From an uncultured Chloroflexota bacterium (GTDB taxonomy: Bacteria > Chloroflexota > Dehalococcoidia > Lucifugimonadales > CAJWER01), in NCBI GenBank assembly GCA_913030785.1, contig CAJWER010000001.1, positions 1-42,647 of the forward strand: DNA of 42,647 nt, written 5' to 3'. The notes below the pieces were generated by a model. It saw only the letters and a list, made by a program, of their open reading frames with translations, did no database searches and was not told the origin of the DNA. A program made the position numbers and the translations under genes. Shown here in pieces: positions 1 to 7,938 of the stretch; the stretch's first letter is position 1, and each line of letters opens with the position of its first letter.

Positions 1-30
1 CCCTCTGAACACCCCTCTTACGGCGGATTG

Positions 31-94
31 CCCTTCGACTTGCTCGGGGTGAACGGTGAATCGGGAACTCCGTTCGTGGTGAGCCTTTCGAACC
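31..94. repeat. Palindromic intergenic repeat, family 2 (complete)
   Basis: Two arms, CTTCGACTTGCTCGGGGTGA and its approximate reverse complement ending in TTTCGAA, surround a GAACGGTGAA core. This resembles the widespread bacterial GGTTCGACAAGCTCACCACG type of intergenic palindrome. A second nearly complete copy is at 9280-9340. Half copies are at about 4099-4128, 5321-5343 and 25906-25932. Confidence 0.8.
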
Positions 95-112
95 GCGTCC
101 GGGATCACGCTC

Positions 113-156
113 ATCCTCACATACCCGGCGAGGGGCTGATGCCCTCTGCACACCCC
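113..156 (+). repeat. Dispersed two-hairpin repeat, family 1 (partial)
   Basis: A CTCACA..CCCGGCGAGGGG..CCCTCTGCACACCCC string with the same right half as the copy at 25799-25885. A further fragment, CCCTCTGAACACCCC, occupies bases 1-16. It lies downstream of the DUF2723 gene stop. Confidence 0.75.
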
Positions 157-200
157 ATTCTCGGCTTGGAGTTTTGTAGTGCGCTGCTAGAAGGGTATAG

Positions 201-1799
201 CTAGGGCGCGTCTGCTTCGTAGAGGTTGGGGGCATGCCTTGTCGTGAGGGACGGGTTGATGAATGTTGAGAATACCTTTGCGGAGCCCGAGTTGTGGTCT
301 ACGATGGCGTCGATCGCTTCCTGGATTCGGGTGGTGTGCAGGACCGGTACACGTTCTGGGAAGGTGCGGTGGATGTCCTTGAGGTACCAGTCGAATTGCA
401 GCAGCGGCGCGGCGATCACTGCGACATCGCGATTCGGGGATTTGACGTAGCGAACGTACCAGAGGGAGAAGAGGGTCTCCTCGGTCTGGCTGATAAGCAC
501 TGACCCGTCGGGCACTGCGTCAAGGATGCCCTCGGCGTGCTGCAGGGCCGTCCGATCGTCGCTCAGATCCTGGTCTGCGTAGTTGAGGGCAAGTGACACC
601 CCGGGCAGCAGCGCAAAGGCCAGCACTCCGAGGACCAGTAACGGTTGTGAGAGCAGTGACTTTTGCCATGCGGTCTGTGTTTTGAGCGCGTCGCCTTGCT
701 CTGTCAGGGCGCTGGCTATCTTGGCGAATCCGATTCCGACCCACACGGAGAAGAGTATGAAGACGGGGATCATCAGGACTTCGAAGTCGAAGGAGTTGTA
801 GGTCACCGAGTAGACGCTCAGGATGGCGATGCTGATCACAGAGGCGGCCCAGAGTGCTGGGAGGTACTTTCTCAGTGTCGGGATGGCCATCAGCCCGATG
901 AACAGGCCGAGAGGGTTGAACTGGGAGAAGACGAGGCGAGTCCAGTCTACGAGTCGTTCGAAGATGTTCCCCACCGTGACGCCGAACACGTACTCCTGGT
1001 AGGGGCGTGCCGAGAGGATCCAGATCGCACCTCGGAGTGTAGCGGCGTTGCCCCAGTTTATGGGCGGATGCTGGCCGGCGCGGAGGGGCAGGTAGGCGTA
1101 CACGGCGAGCCCCAGGAGCAGGGGGATGAAGAGCCAGAGCGACAGGGTTGCACGGGTCCCGAGGGACTTCCATATCCAGTAGATGAGGGGTACGGCGACG
1201 GCTAGCAGCGTGAGGTGGTTTCCGAGCCCCACTCCGAGGATCAGGCCGAACATGGCGAGTTTGGCATTCGGCGACGCGTACGAGGCGTCGCTGTCGTCGG
1301 TGCGGCGCAGCGTGAGCCACGTGGCTATGAGCAGGAGCAGCGACGCAAATAGCGCATTGAGGGCGTAGACCTCGGTGATGACGGCCTGTGACCAGAAGAG
1401 GGGCGAGGTGGCGAGGACGCTGCTGCCCAGGGCTGCGCCGGTGAGGGCGAGCCGTGGCGACGAGCCGGTGGCTGAGGTGATTCTCAGGATGGCCCAGAAG
1501 GTGGCGAAGACAGCGGCCGCGGCCAGGGTTGCCGAGAGCAGGTTGCCGCGGTAGGCGATGTCGCCGGCGGGCACGAGTTCTGTGAATCCCCGCAGGAGCA
1601 GTGTGTAGGTCGGATAGCCTGGCGGGTGCGGGATGCCCAGGGTGTGGGCTGCCGTCAGCAACTCGCCACCGTCGACGCCTTTGCGCTCCCAACCCCAGGT
1701 GAGGGTGGGGGCGAGGGTGGCGAGGTAGAGGGCGAAGGAGGCGAGCAGGATGGCGGTGGATACGAGCCTGGGCCATGGACTTGCTTGCACTGCATTCAT
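201..1799 (-). CDS. DUF2723 (TMEM260-like) polytopic membrane protein
   Basis: This 532-residue protein is a multi-pass inner-membrane protein of the DUF2723 family. Family members resemble GT-C type glycosyltransferases/mannosyltransferases acting from lipid-linked sugars, but no substrate can be given here. Residues 42-64 carry the family hallmark: an acidic patch (VDGGEL) followed by LGIPHPPGYPTY. About a dozen hydrophobic segments follow, and the hydrophilic C-terminal ~110 residues are probably exposed on the outer face. The start at 1799 gives one N-terminal membrane helix; no strong Shine-Dalgarno sequence is visible upstream. It stands alone: the next recognisable gene is over 1 kb away. 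A long overlapping minus-strand frame over the same DNA is a composition shadow. The family call is confident; the reaction is unknown. Confidence 0.85.
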   Translation of the reverse strand: MNAVQASPWPRLVSTAILLASFALYLATLAPTLTWGWERKGVDGGELLTAAHTLGIPHPPGYPTYTLLLRGFTELVPAGDIAYRGNLLSATLAAAAVFATFWAILRITSATGSSPRLALTGAALGSSVLATSPLFWSQAVITEVYALNALFASLLLLIATWLTLRRTDDSDASYASPNAKLAMFGLILGVGLGNHLTLLAVAVPLIYWIWKSLGTRATLSLWLFIPLLLGLAVYAYLPLRAGQHPPINWGNAATLRGAIWILSARPYQEYVFGVTVGNIFERLVDWTRLVFSQFNPLGLFIGLMAIPTLRKYLPALWAASVISIAILSVYSVTYNSFDFEVLMIPVFILFSVWVGIGFAKIASALTEQGDALKTQTAWQKSLLSQPLLVLGVLAFALLPGVSLALNYADQDLSDDRTALQHAEGILDAVPDGSVLISQTEETLFSLWYVRYVKSPNRDVAVIAAPLLQFDWYLKDIHRTFPERVPVLHTTRIQEAIDAIVDHNSGSAKVFSTFINPSLTTRHAPNLYEADAP

Positions 1800-2592
1800 T
1801 GTGTGGGGTCATATGGTACCGGAATCGGCGAGGCAGTTCACTTCCACTGGCTGAGCCTAGCGCTGGCCATGCCTGGGATGAGTAGGGCGCTCCGGTCGGG
1901 GGCTGAGTCTTTGCTGCGGCATTTTTACAGGTAGGCGATCACCGCGGCCTCGGTGGGCAGGTGGACTTTGGGGCCGAGTATCTGGGTTATGAATGCGAGG
2001 ATGTTGGGTTTAGGGTCTTCGCTTGCCTCGATGGTCTGCCAGCGGGTGGTGATGGCGTCTGTGTAGAGGTGTGCGCCGATGATGGCGCGCTGAAAAAAAA
2101 TCGATCCCCAGGTAGTAGATGTTGTCGCTGCGCAACTGAAGAAATCGGGTTCAAATGTTGGCCTCGTATTCTGTTCACGGGCCGACATGGCTACGATGGT
2201 CTGGGGGGATCAGAAACTGGTACGCGATGGACCGCCTCGCTATCCTCGTATTTGATGAAAGCGACCTGAAATCCATTGCCGCGGGAACCAACCTTGTCGG
2301 TATTCTCTATGATAAGTATTTCGATGTTAAGCAACTAGCATGACGCTAGCGCGTTAGAAGATGGGTGCATCATGTCATCTTTCTCATCATCTTTCGCACT
2401 TCTTCCGTCTTTCCGGCAATCAGGGCTACCATCGCTGACGTTTGAACCGTCAACGCCCACGTCGCCGTGGGAGGGCAGATGTGATTTCCATAGTGCTGGA
2501 ACACATTGGTGTTTGGTCGCCCGACTCTTTCATCCCTGATAGCAGACATTCCACAGGCCCTGCCATAGTGCCCGACGGGGAGAGGACCACGG
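1800..2592. other. Long stretch without an intact gene
   Basis: No open frame here resembles a known protein. It holds one decayed gene candidate (separate entry, 1925-2190) and several short frames that overlap on both strands without ribosome binding sites. It ends at the promoter of the cobalamin riboswitch transcript. Confidence 0.5.
1925..2190 (-). pseudogene. Decayed coding fragment with poly-T frameshift
   Basis: The last ~55 codons of this minus-strand frame (reading AIIGAHLYTDAITTRW and ending AVIAYL) look protein-like. The upstream half of the frame does not. Just upstream is a run of eight T on the coding strand (2093-2100 on the plus strand). Reading across it with one T fewer joins a convincing LRSDNIYYLGIDFFQRAI segment to the downstream part, which suggests a slippage frameshift. 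A second disruption further upstream is needed because that alternative frame meets a stop after about 18 codons. I do not recognise the family. Confidence 0.35.
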
Positions 2593-2621
2593 TTGACAAG
2601 GCCGTGCTGCTGGGTGATTAT
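2593..2621 (+). promoter_or_regulatory. Putative sigma70 promoter for the riboswitch-btu transcript
   Basis: A perfect -35 TTGACA (2593-2598) is followed after 17 bases by GATTAT (2616-2621); an alternative -10, TTATAT, starts at 2618. Transcription would begin near 2630, about 35 bases before the riboswitch. Confidence 0.55.
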
Positions 2622-2665
2622 ATGGCATGAGCGTCCGATGGGGCGTGTGTTGGAAAAACTGAATA

Positions 2666-2807
2666 GGTGACGGGGGTGCCCGTCCAGGGAAAAATTCCTG
2701 GACGGGCCTAATAGAGGAAGCCGGTCTAAGTCCGGCACTGTCCCGCAGCGGTAGGTCCGGGTCCACTTTGGTGGGCGTGGGCGAGTCCGATCAACTGCCC
2801 CTGTCAA
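2666..2807 (+). ncRNA. Cobalamin (B12) riboswitch
   Basis: The conserved B12-box region is at about 2709-2753: TAATAGAGGAAGCCGG, then TAAGTCCGGCACTGTCCCGC and GCGGTA. It is followed by GCGAGTCCGA at 2781-2790 and CTGCCCC. A closing helix can be drawn between TGACGGGG (2668-2675) and CCCCTGTCA (2798-2806). A long peripheral hairpin, CCCGTCCAGG/CCTGGACGGG, spans 2679-2705. The element precedes a BtuF/BtuC/BtuD-like uptake operon and a cobQ remnant, the expected targets. Adenosyl- or aquo-cobalamin binding in this family normally lowers expression. An intrinsic terminator 50 bases downstream indicates transcriptional control. Confidence 0.95.
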
Positions 2808-2856
2808 TGTCGATGGCCTTCGAGGAAAGGTACGGGCATGGGTGGTTGTTGTTTAG

Positions 2857-2888
2857 CCCTGCATCCGTCTCGGAGCAGGGTATTTTTT
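2857..2888 (+). terminator. Intrinsic terminator, riboswitch expression platform
   Basis: The stem CCCTGC (2857-2862)/GCAGGG (2875-2880) is followed by TATTTTTT. It lies between the cobalamin aptamer and the first gene, so it would end transcription in the B12-bound state. Confidence 0.8.
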
Positions 2889-3061
2889 GCCCTCTTCGGT
2901 TGTGGTACTCGCTGCCCTGGCAGGTAGCGATGTGTCTTCCTCGGTAGAAATTAGGGGAATGCGTGGCGAAGTGGATCCGGTATTGTGCATTTCCTTTCTT
3001 CGACGGCCTGCCACTGGGTCCGAGCGAGGATTTTCGGAAACCGAGGGAGGTGTTGTCAGTG

Positions 3062-4093
3062 ATGGGTCTTACGTCGTATAGAGCGAAATTGTTGTTTGTG
3101 CCGGTGCTGGCGGTCTTGGTGCTGCTTGCGATGGCTTGCGGGTCGGATGATGAGCCGCCGACTCGGGTGGCCAGCGATGTGGCTACAGATACCTCAACCG
3201 AGGCCGCTGCGGTGGCGACTTCGGCCCCGACCGAGGTCCCGACGAATCCTACTGCAATTGCTACTGCGACGCGGTTGCCTACAGCCACGCCGGTGCCGCT
3301 GTTCCCTGTTACCGTTACGGGCAGCAACGGTCGTGAGATCACCTTCGATGAGGCGCCCGAGAGGATCGTGGCGATCGATTCGGCGGTTGTGGAGACGCTG
3401 TTCGCGATCGGCGAGGGCTGGAGACTGGTGGGGACGCACGATTTTGTGTCGTATCCGCCCGAGGCGGCGGATATTGAAAGGGTGGGTGGCGCATTCAACC
3501 TCAATTTCGAGGCGACGGTGGGGCTGGACCCAGACCTGGTGTTTGTGTTTTCCGAGGGGCCGGCGGAGGAGCTGGAGCGGCTGGGCCTGCGGGTGCTGTA
3601 CCTGCAGAGTCTGAGCGACGATTTTCGCGGAGTGGCCGACAACGTCAGGATGTGGGGCCGAATCGTGGGGAATCCGGTGGCGGCGGGGGAGGTCGCGGCT
3701 GATTTTGAGGCGCGGGTCGCGGCCATCGAGAGGGCGATGGCGGGGCGAGACGAAGGGCCGAGGGTGTTCCAGGACGAGGGCGAGCTTTGGACACCGGGTC
3801 CGGATACGCTGATCGGCCAGGTGTTTACTGTGCTGAAGCTTCAGAATATTGCTCACGATGTGGTGGGGTATTCGCAGTTGAGCCCGGAGGTGATTGTGGA
3901 GCGGGCTCCGGAGATTGTGATCGCGTCGTATGGGGACTCGATCTCTGCCAATCCGGCTTTTGCGGAGCTGCCGGCGGTGAAGGATGGGCGCGTGTATGTG
4001 CCGGATAGTGACGCGCTGTCTATTACGGGTCCGCGGTATGTGGTGGGGCTGGAGAAGCTGGCGAAGTGGGTGTACCCGGACCTGTTTGACTAG
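3062..4093 (+). CDS. btuF: BtuF-like cobalamin/corrinoid-binding lipoprotein
   Basis: Substrate-binding component of a B12-type ABC importer, about 343 residues. The ATG at 3062 (or the adjacent GTG at 3059) follows GGGAGG at 3045-3050. It gives a clean lipoprotein signal: basic start, hydrophobic core and lipobox LAMAC with Cys26. The upstream in-frame ATG at 2963 would put 33 odd residues before the signal and sits just behind the terminator, so I reject it. After the signal comes a Thr/Pro/Ala-rich linker to about residue 85, then a periplasmic-binding-protein fold of the TroA/BtuF class. That fold includes RIVAIDSAVVETLFAIG, GLDPDLVFVF and a C-terminal GPRYVVGLEKLAKWVYP. It is the first gene after the riboswitch, which supports corrinoid rather than siderophore as ligand. 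Confidence 0.88.
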   Translation: MGLTSYRAKLLFVPVLAVLVLLAMACGSDDEPPTRVASDVATDTSTEAAAVATSAPTEVPTNPTAIATATRLPTATPVPLFPVTVTGSNGREITFDEAPERIVAIDSAVVETLFAIGEGWRLVGTHDFVSYPPEAADIERVGGAFNLNFEATVGLDPDLVFVFSEGPAEELERLGLRVLYLQSLSDDFRGVADNVRMWGRIVGNPVAAGEVAADFEARVAAIERAMAGRDEGPRVFQDEGELWTPGPDTLIGQVFTVLKLQNIAHDVVGYSQLSPEVIVERAPEIVIASYGDSISANPAFAELPAVKDGRVYVPDSDALSITGPRYVVGLEKLAKWVYPDLFD

Positions 4094-4098
4094 GGCGG

Positions 4099-4128
4099 CC
4101 CTTCGACAGGATCAGGGTGAGCGGGGCT
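4099..4128 (+). repeat. Half copy of palindromic repeat family 2
   Basis: CCCTTCGACAGGATCAGGGT followed by GAGCGGGG, inside the short gap between btuF and btuC. Confidence 0.55.
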
Positions 4129-4185
4129 TGGGATGAGGGTGGGCTCACGTTTGGATTTGGGTTGCGAGAGGGGATTGGACTCCGG

Positions 4186-5256
4186 ATGAGGTCTTTGCAT
4201 AGGGAAAAAGCAGCAGTCGTCACGGGCCGCCGTGTGGGGGTGTTTCCCTGGCGGCGGCTTGGTGTCGGGCTGGTGGTGGTTGCTCTGGTGGGCGTGCTGG
4301 CGTCGGGGGTTGGCGCGGTGGCCATACCGCCGCTGACGGTAGTGAAGATAGGGTTGTCGAGGCTGCCGCTGGTAGAACTGGCTCAGACGTGGCCGGACAC
4401 GTGGGACACGATTGTGTGGCAGCTTCGGCTGCCCAGGGTGGCGCTGGCGGCGATTGTCGGCGGTTCCCTGGCTATGTCGGGGGCTACGTACCAGGGGCTG
4501 TTCCGGAATCCGCTGGCGGACCCTTATCTGATAGGCGTGGCGTCGGGGGCGGGCCTCGGTGCGACGATTGTGCTGGTGACGGAAGTGCCGGAGACGTTCG
4601 CGGGCGTCGGGGTGCTACCTGTGGCGGCGTTTGTGGGAGCTGTTGGGGCGGTGCTTCTGGCCTACGGGGTTGCGCGAGTATCCGGAGGGCTGCCGCTGAC
4701 GACTCTGATCCTGGCAGGGGTTGCTGTGGCGGCCCTTGCGGGTGCGGTGACGACGTTGTTGATGATTCGGAGCGACCCGGACCTGCGGCCGGTGCTGTCG
4801 TGGCTGCTGGGGGGCTTTGCGTCAGCTCAGTGGAAGCACTCGGCGGTGGTGCTGGCGTATTTGGGGCCGAGTGCGGTCGTGATGCTTTCTTATGGACGCG
4901 TGCTGAACGTGTTGCAGCTGGACGAGGCGCATTCGACGCAGCTCGGGGTCGACGTGGGCAGGGCTAAGCTGGTGCTGATTGGTGCTGCGTCGCTGGCGAC
5001 GGCGGCGGCTGTGGCGTTCAGCGGGCTGATCGGGTTCGTGGGGCTGATCGCTCCTCATGCCGTGCGGCTGGTGTGGGGGCCTGATCACCGGTCGCTGATC
5101 CCGATGGCGGCGATCGTGGGGGCTGGGTTCCTGATTGTGGCGGACCTGGTGGCGCGGACGGTGGTGAGTCCGTCGGAGTTGCCGGTGGGGATTGTGACTG
5201 CGTTCTGTGGCGCGCCTTTCTTTTTGTATCTGCTGAGACGGCGCCGGGGGGTCTAG
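4186..5256 (+). CDS. btuC: BtuC-like permease of the B12 ABC importer (FecCD family)
   Basis: Membrane-spanning subunit of the corrinoid importer, about 356 residues from ATG 4186, with GAGAGGGG at 4166-4173 upstream. An in-frame ATG at 4117 would add 23 residues of non-membrane sequence. FecCD hallmarks are visible: the RLPRVALAAIVGGSLAMSGA segment, NPLADPYLIG, TLILAGVAVAALAGA, LGGFASAQW and, near the C-terminus, FSGLIGFVGLIAPH. Around ten hydrophobic segments fit the BtuC/FhuB fold. The C-terminal R-rich tail is cytoplasmic. It is the second gene of the riboswitch-controlled operon. Confidence 0.88.
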   Translation: MRSLHREKAAVVTGRRVGVFPWRRLGVGLVVVALVGVLASGVGAVAIPPLTVVKIGLSRLPLVELAQTWPDTWDTIVWQLRLPRVALAAIVGGSLAMSGATYQGLFRNPLADPYLIGVASGAGLGATIVLVTEVPETFAGVGVLPVAAFVGAVGAVLLAYGVARVSGGLPLTTLILAGVAVAALAGAVTTLLMIRSDPDLRPVLSWLLGGFASAQWKHSAVVLAYLGPSAVVMLSYGRVLNVLQLDEAHSTQLGVDVGRAKLVLIGAASLATAAAVAFSGLIGFVGLIAPHAVRLVWGPDHRSLIPMAAIVGAGFLIVADLVARTVVSPSELPVGIVTAFCGAPFFLYLLRRRRGV

Positions 5257-5260
5257 TGTG

Positions 5261-5375
5261 CCCCTCCCCTCCAAAAAAAAGAAAACAATTATCCGAGGGG
5301 CACCCTCAAGCTCCCGGCCCTTCGGCGGGCTCAGGACAGGCGATGGGCTCTGTTCCTCTGCATACCCCGTCCTCA
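5261..5375 (+). repeat. Dispersed two-hairpin repeat, family 1, with nested family 2 half copy
   Basis: An A-rich left module (CCAAAAAAAAGAAAACAATT), then GAGGGGCACCCTC, then TTCCTCTGCATACCCCGTCC. A CCCTTCGGCGGGCTCAGGAC half copy of family 2 lies between them (5321-5343). The element separates btuC from btuD by 255 bases, unusual spacing inside an operon. Confidence 0.7.
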
Positions 5376-5511
5376 TAAGAGAAAAACATGATCTGCGAGA
5401 TACCGTTTGATGCTCCCAGCAAGGGGCTGTGCTTTTCTGCTCACGCCGTGTTATGGGTCTGCCAGAGCTGATGGTGCCGAGGGAGGATGAAATGCCGCGA
5501 AGATCGGTGGT

Positions 5512-6312
5512 GTGGGCTTGCTGAAAGTTGACAGAATAAGGTTTGGTTATGGCGCCGAGGCCGTGCTGGATGGGGTTGGGCTCGAGGTTGGGCGGGGTGA
5601 GCTGGTGGGGCTGGTGGGGCCTAATGGCTCGGGGAAGACGACGCTGCTGCGTGTGATTAGCGGTGTGCTGGCGGTGTCGGCCGGGCGTGTGAGTGTGGAT
5701 GGCCAGGATCTGGCAGGGCTCAGAGCGAGCTCTCGGGCGCGGCTTGTGTCGGTAGTGCCTCAGAATCCGCAGCTTCCAGAGGGATTTACGATCAGGGAGT
5801 TGGTGCTGATGGCGCGTAACTCTTATTTAAAGCTACTGGAGTGGGAGGGCCGTGGGGATGTGGAGGCGGCGACACGGGCGATGATGGAGACGTCGACGCT
5901 TGAGCTGGCTGATCGGGCGCTGGGTACGGTCTCCGGTGGGGAGCGTCAGCTGGCTGTGGTGGCGATGGCACTGGCTCAGGACGCGCCTGTGATGCTGCTG
6001 GATGAGCCCACGTCGAACCTGGATCTGGCCCACCAGACGGGCATCATGGATCTGGTGGTGCGACTGATGGAGGAGCGGGGGACGGCGGTGCTGGTGGCGA
6101 TGCACGATCTTACGCTGGCGGCGCAGTACTGCGACCGGCTCATCATGCTGTTTGAGGGGCGTGGGTTCGCCGTGGGGACGCCGTCGGAGGTGCTAACTGC
6201 GGCGAACATCGAGGCGGTGTACGGGGCTGAGGTGTACCTGGTGCCACACCCGTTGGGAGGGACGCCGGTGGTGCTTCCGGCGCGAGGTGCGAGGAGAGAG
6301 AATTACCGCTGA
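5512..6312 (+). CDS. btuD: BtuD-like ATPase of the B12 ABC importer
   Basis: Cytoplasmic ABC ATPase, 266 residues, that powers the BtuC-like channel. Walker A is GPNGSGKTT (about residues 36-44), Q-loop VVPQNPQ, signature VSGGERQ, Walker B VMLLDEPTSNLD and switch histidine AMHDL. The C-terminal part (SEVLTAANIEAVYGAEVYLV) is typical of the FepC/BtuD/HmuV group. The GTG at 5512 is the first start after an in-frame TGA and has only a weak upstream GGTGG. A better ribosome site, GAGGGAGG before ATGAAATG at 5486-5494, leads into a different frame, so a small disruption at the 5' end is possible. Confidence 0.88.
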   Translation: MGLLKVDRIRFGYGAEAVLDGVGLEVGRGELVGLVGPNGSGKTTLLRVISGVLAVSAGRVSVDGQDLAGLRASSRARLVSVVPQNPQLPEGFTIRELVLMARNSYLKLLEWEGRGDVEAATRAMMETSTLELADRALGTVSGGERQLAVVAMALAQDAPVMLLDEPTSNLDLAHQTGIMDLVVRLMEERGTAVLVAMHDLTLAAQYCDRLIMLFEGRGFAVGTPSEVLTAANIEAVYGAEVYLVPHPLGGTPVVLPARGARRENYR

Positions 6313-6371
6313 GACCGCAGAGAGGGGTCTTGTAGGGAGTTCGCAAGTTCGAGGATGCGTGATATGACGGC

Positions 6372-6566
6372 ATGGTGCAGGGTACGGGGTCGTCGGTGGG
6401 CAAGAGCCTGATAGCGACGGCGTTATGTAGGATGTTGCGGAAGGACGGTTATAAGGTTGCGCCGTTCAAGGCGCAGAACATGTCCCTTCTTTGCCTGGCA
6501 CATGTCGTCCACTGGTTGGGCATTCGCGCGATGCCCCTCCAGCCCGTTCCTCAGCCAGGCTGCTAG
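6372..6566 (+). pseudogene. cobQ: cobQ (cobyric acid synthase) 5' fragment
   Basis: The first ~40 codons match the N-terminus of CobQ, the glutamine-dependent amidase of the cobalamin pathway: MVQGTGSSVGKS (an ATP-grasping P-loop variant), then TALCRMLRKDGYKVAPFKAQ and NMSL. The similarity stops at about 6490, after which the frame runs through unrelated sequence to a stop at 6564-6566. Intact CobQ is around 480-500 residues, so the amidase and glutaminase domains are gone. It lies 59 bases after btuD on the same strand, and the lactonase gene begins immediately beyond. The simplest reading is a deletion that joined the cobQ start to a foreign end. Confidence 0.8.
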
Positions 6567-7636
6567 GCGAGGGGCGCCAGCTTCACGCAGACGGGCATGG
6601 GGACCTCAGCGACGTCGCCTGTTGGGTGCAGTTCCCCGGTATCCTGGTCGATGTGGAAGGTGACGATGCTGTCCGAATCCTGGTTGGCGGCCAGCAGGAT
6701 GATTCCCGTGGGGTCGATGGCGAAGTTACGTGGGGTTCTGCCCAGGGTGGGTTCGTAGCCGACCAGGGATAGCTCGCCGGTGGCTTGATCGATGGCGAAG
6801 ATTGCGATGCTGTCGTGGCCGCGGTTTGAGCCGTAGACGAACTTGCCAGAAGGGGCGACGTGGACGTCTGCACAGTGGGTGACTCCTGAAAAGCCCTCTG
6901 GGATAGTGGACAGTGTCTGCACGGGGTCTAGTGCGCCGGTGTCGGGGTCCAGCGTCAGGGCGGTGATTGTGGAGTTGAGCTCGTTGATCGCGTAGGCTCG
7001 TTTGCCGCCCGGGTGGATGTCGAAGTGGCGGGGGCCGGCACCATCGGCCATGCGGGCGAATGGGGATGCGGCCGGGGTCAGCTTGCCGGAGGTGATATCA
7101 AGCTGATATGTGAATAGCTTGTCGATGCCGAGGTCCGCGGCGTAGACGAAACGGTTTTCGGGTCCGATGGTTACGGAGTGGGCATGGGGCCCCTGCTGTC
7201 GCTCGGGGTTGATGCTGGAGCCCTCGTGCTGGACAAACTCGGACATCTCTCCAATTCCACCGTCATCGCGAATGGGGTAGACGACGACGCTGCCTGATCC
7301 GTAGTTGGCGAGTACGAGGCGCGTCGAGGTGGAGTCGACCTTCAGGTGGCAGGGAATTGTGCCGATGGTGGGCCTTGTGTTGATCGTGGTCATTTTGCCG
7401 GTCCCACTTTCGATGGAGAAGGCGCTGACGGAGCCGCCTGGGCTTCCCTCGAATTCCTGCACCTCGCTCACGGCGTAGAGGTTTTTTTGGGCAGGGTCGA
7501 AGGTGAGGAACGACGGGCTTTTCATCTCCGCGGTCTCTCCGGTAGGCTCCAGTGCACCTGTGGTTGGGTCCATGTTGTAGGCGTAGATGCCTTTGCTGGT
7601 GCTGTGGGTGTACGTGCCGACGAAGACGAGTGTCAT
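6563..7636 (-). CDS. Lactonase-family seven-bladed beta-propeller protein
   Basis: A 357-residue protein of the lactonase family that includes 6-phosphogluconolactonase Pgl and muconate-lactonizing-type propellers. Recurrent blade motifs are visible: FVGTYTHSTSKGIYAYNMD at the N-terminus, then repeated YAVSEV, VLANYGSGSVVVY, GPHAHSVTIGPENRFVYAAD, GPRHFDIHPGGKRAYAINE and GRTPRNFAIDPTG. The GPHAH and GPRHF segments are the conserved pocket positions of this family. No signal peptide is present. Whether it hydrolyses 6-phosphogluconolactone or another lactone cannot be told. Its stop overlaps the tail of the cobQ remnant by four bases on the opposite strand. Confidence 0.87.
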   Translation of the reverse strand: MTLVFVGTYTHSTSKGIYAYNMDPTTGALEPTGETAEMKSPSFLTFDPAQKNLYAVSEVQEFEGSPGGSVSAFSIESGTGKMTTINTRPTIGTIPCHLKVDSTSTRLVLANYGSGSVVVYPIRDDGGIGEMSEFVQHEGSSINPERQQGPHAHSVTIGPENRFVYAADLGIDKLFTYQLDITSGKLTPAASPFARMADGAGPRHFDIHPGGKRAYAINELNSTITALTLDPDTGALDPVQTLSTIPEGFSGVTHCADVHVAPSGKFVYGSNRGHDSIAIFAIDQATGELSLVGYEPTLGRTPRNFAIDPTGIILLAANQDSDSIVTFHIDQDTGELHPTGDVAEVPMPVCVKLAPLA

Positions 7637-7717
7637 GGTGGTTCTCCGTTGTTCGTGTGTCGATACTTTAGACTAAATGGTGGCGCGTGTCTTTCTCTAT
7701 TTCCGCCCACCCGTCCT

Positions 7718-7790
7718 TTAGAGGAATCTGGGGGCGTTGCCCCCAGACCCCCACCAGAGGGGTGGAGCCCATCTGGACTCCCCATGTTGA
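7718..7790 (+). repeat. Dispersed two-hairpin repeat, family 1
   Basis: The sequence reads CTGGGGGCGTTGCCCCCAG (stem-loop), then CCAGAGGGG..CCCATCTGGACTCCCC. This is the first of two tandemly placed copies in the 300-base gap between the lactonase and MidA-type genes. Confidence 0.8.
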
Positions 7791-7856
7791 GGGGCGCTAT
7801 GACCGGGGCTGGGATGGTTTTTTAGGTAGTGGAGTTCTCGTTTTACGCCTGTCCGC

Positions 7857-7932
7857 CCTAGATGGGAATCTGAGGCGTTGTCCCCAGGTCCTCACCAAAG
7901 GGGTGGGGTCCCTCTGGACTCCACTTGTTGGG
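7857..7932 (+). repeat. Dispersed two-hairpin repeat, family 1
   Basis: Second copy in the same gap: CTGAGGCGTTGTCCCCAGG, then ACCAAAGGGG..TCCCTCTGGACTCCAC. It has diverged from its neighbour but lies in the same orientation. Nothing else is seen in 7637-7938. Confidence 0.8.
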
Positions 7933-7938
7933 GGTGAT

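Noticed and set aside
520..1812. 430-codon minus-strand frame overlapping the DUF2723 gene
   Set aside because: Arg/His/Pro-rich shadow of the true gene in GC-rich DNA.
2155..2630. Several small plus-strand frames (62-codon class) before the riboswitch
   Set aside because: No ribosome sites, no family resemblance, and they overlap frames on the other strand.
2963..3061. Upstream in-frame start extending the BtuF-like protein
   Set aside because: The extra 33 residues are not signal-like. A true lipoprotein signal with lipobox and a good ribosome site begins at 3059/3062.
2791..3726. 311-codon minus-strand frame opposite btuF
   Set aside because: It crosses the riboswitch and terminator, is Ser/Ala/Thr-rich low complexity, and is antisense to a well-supported gene.
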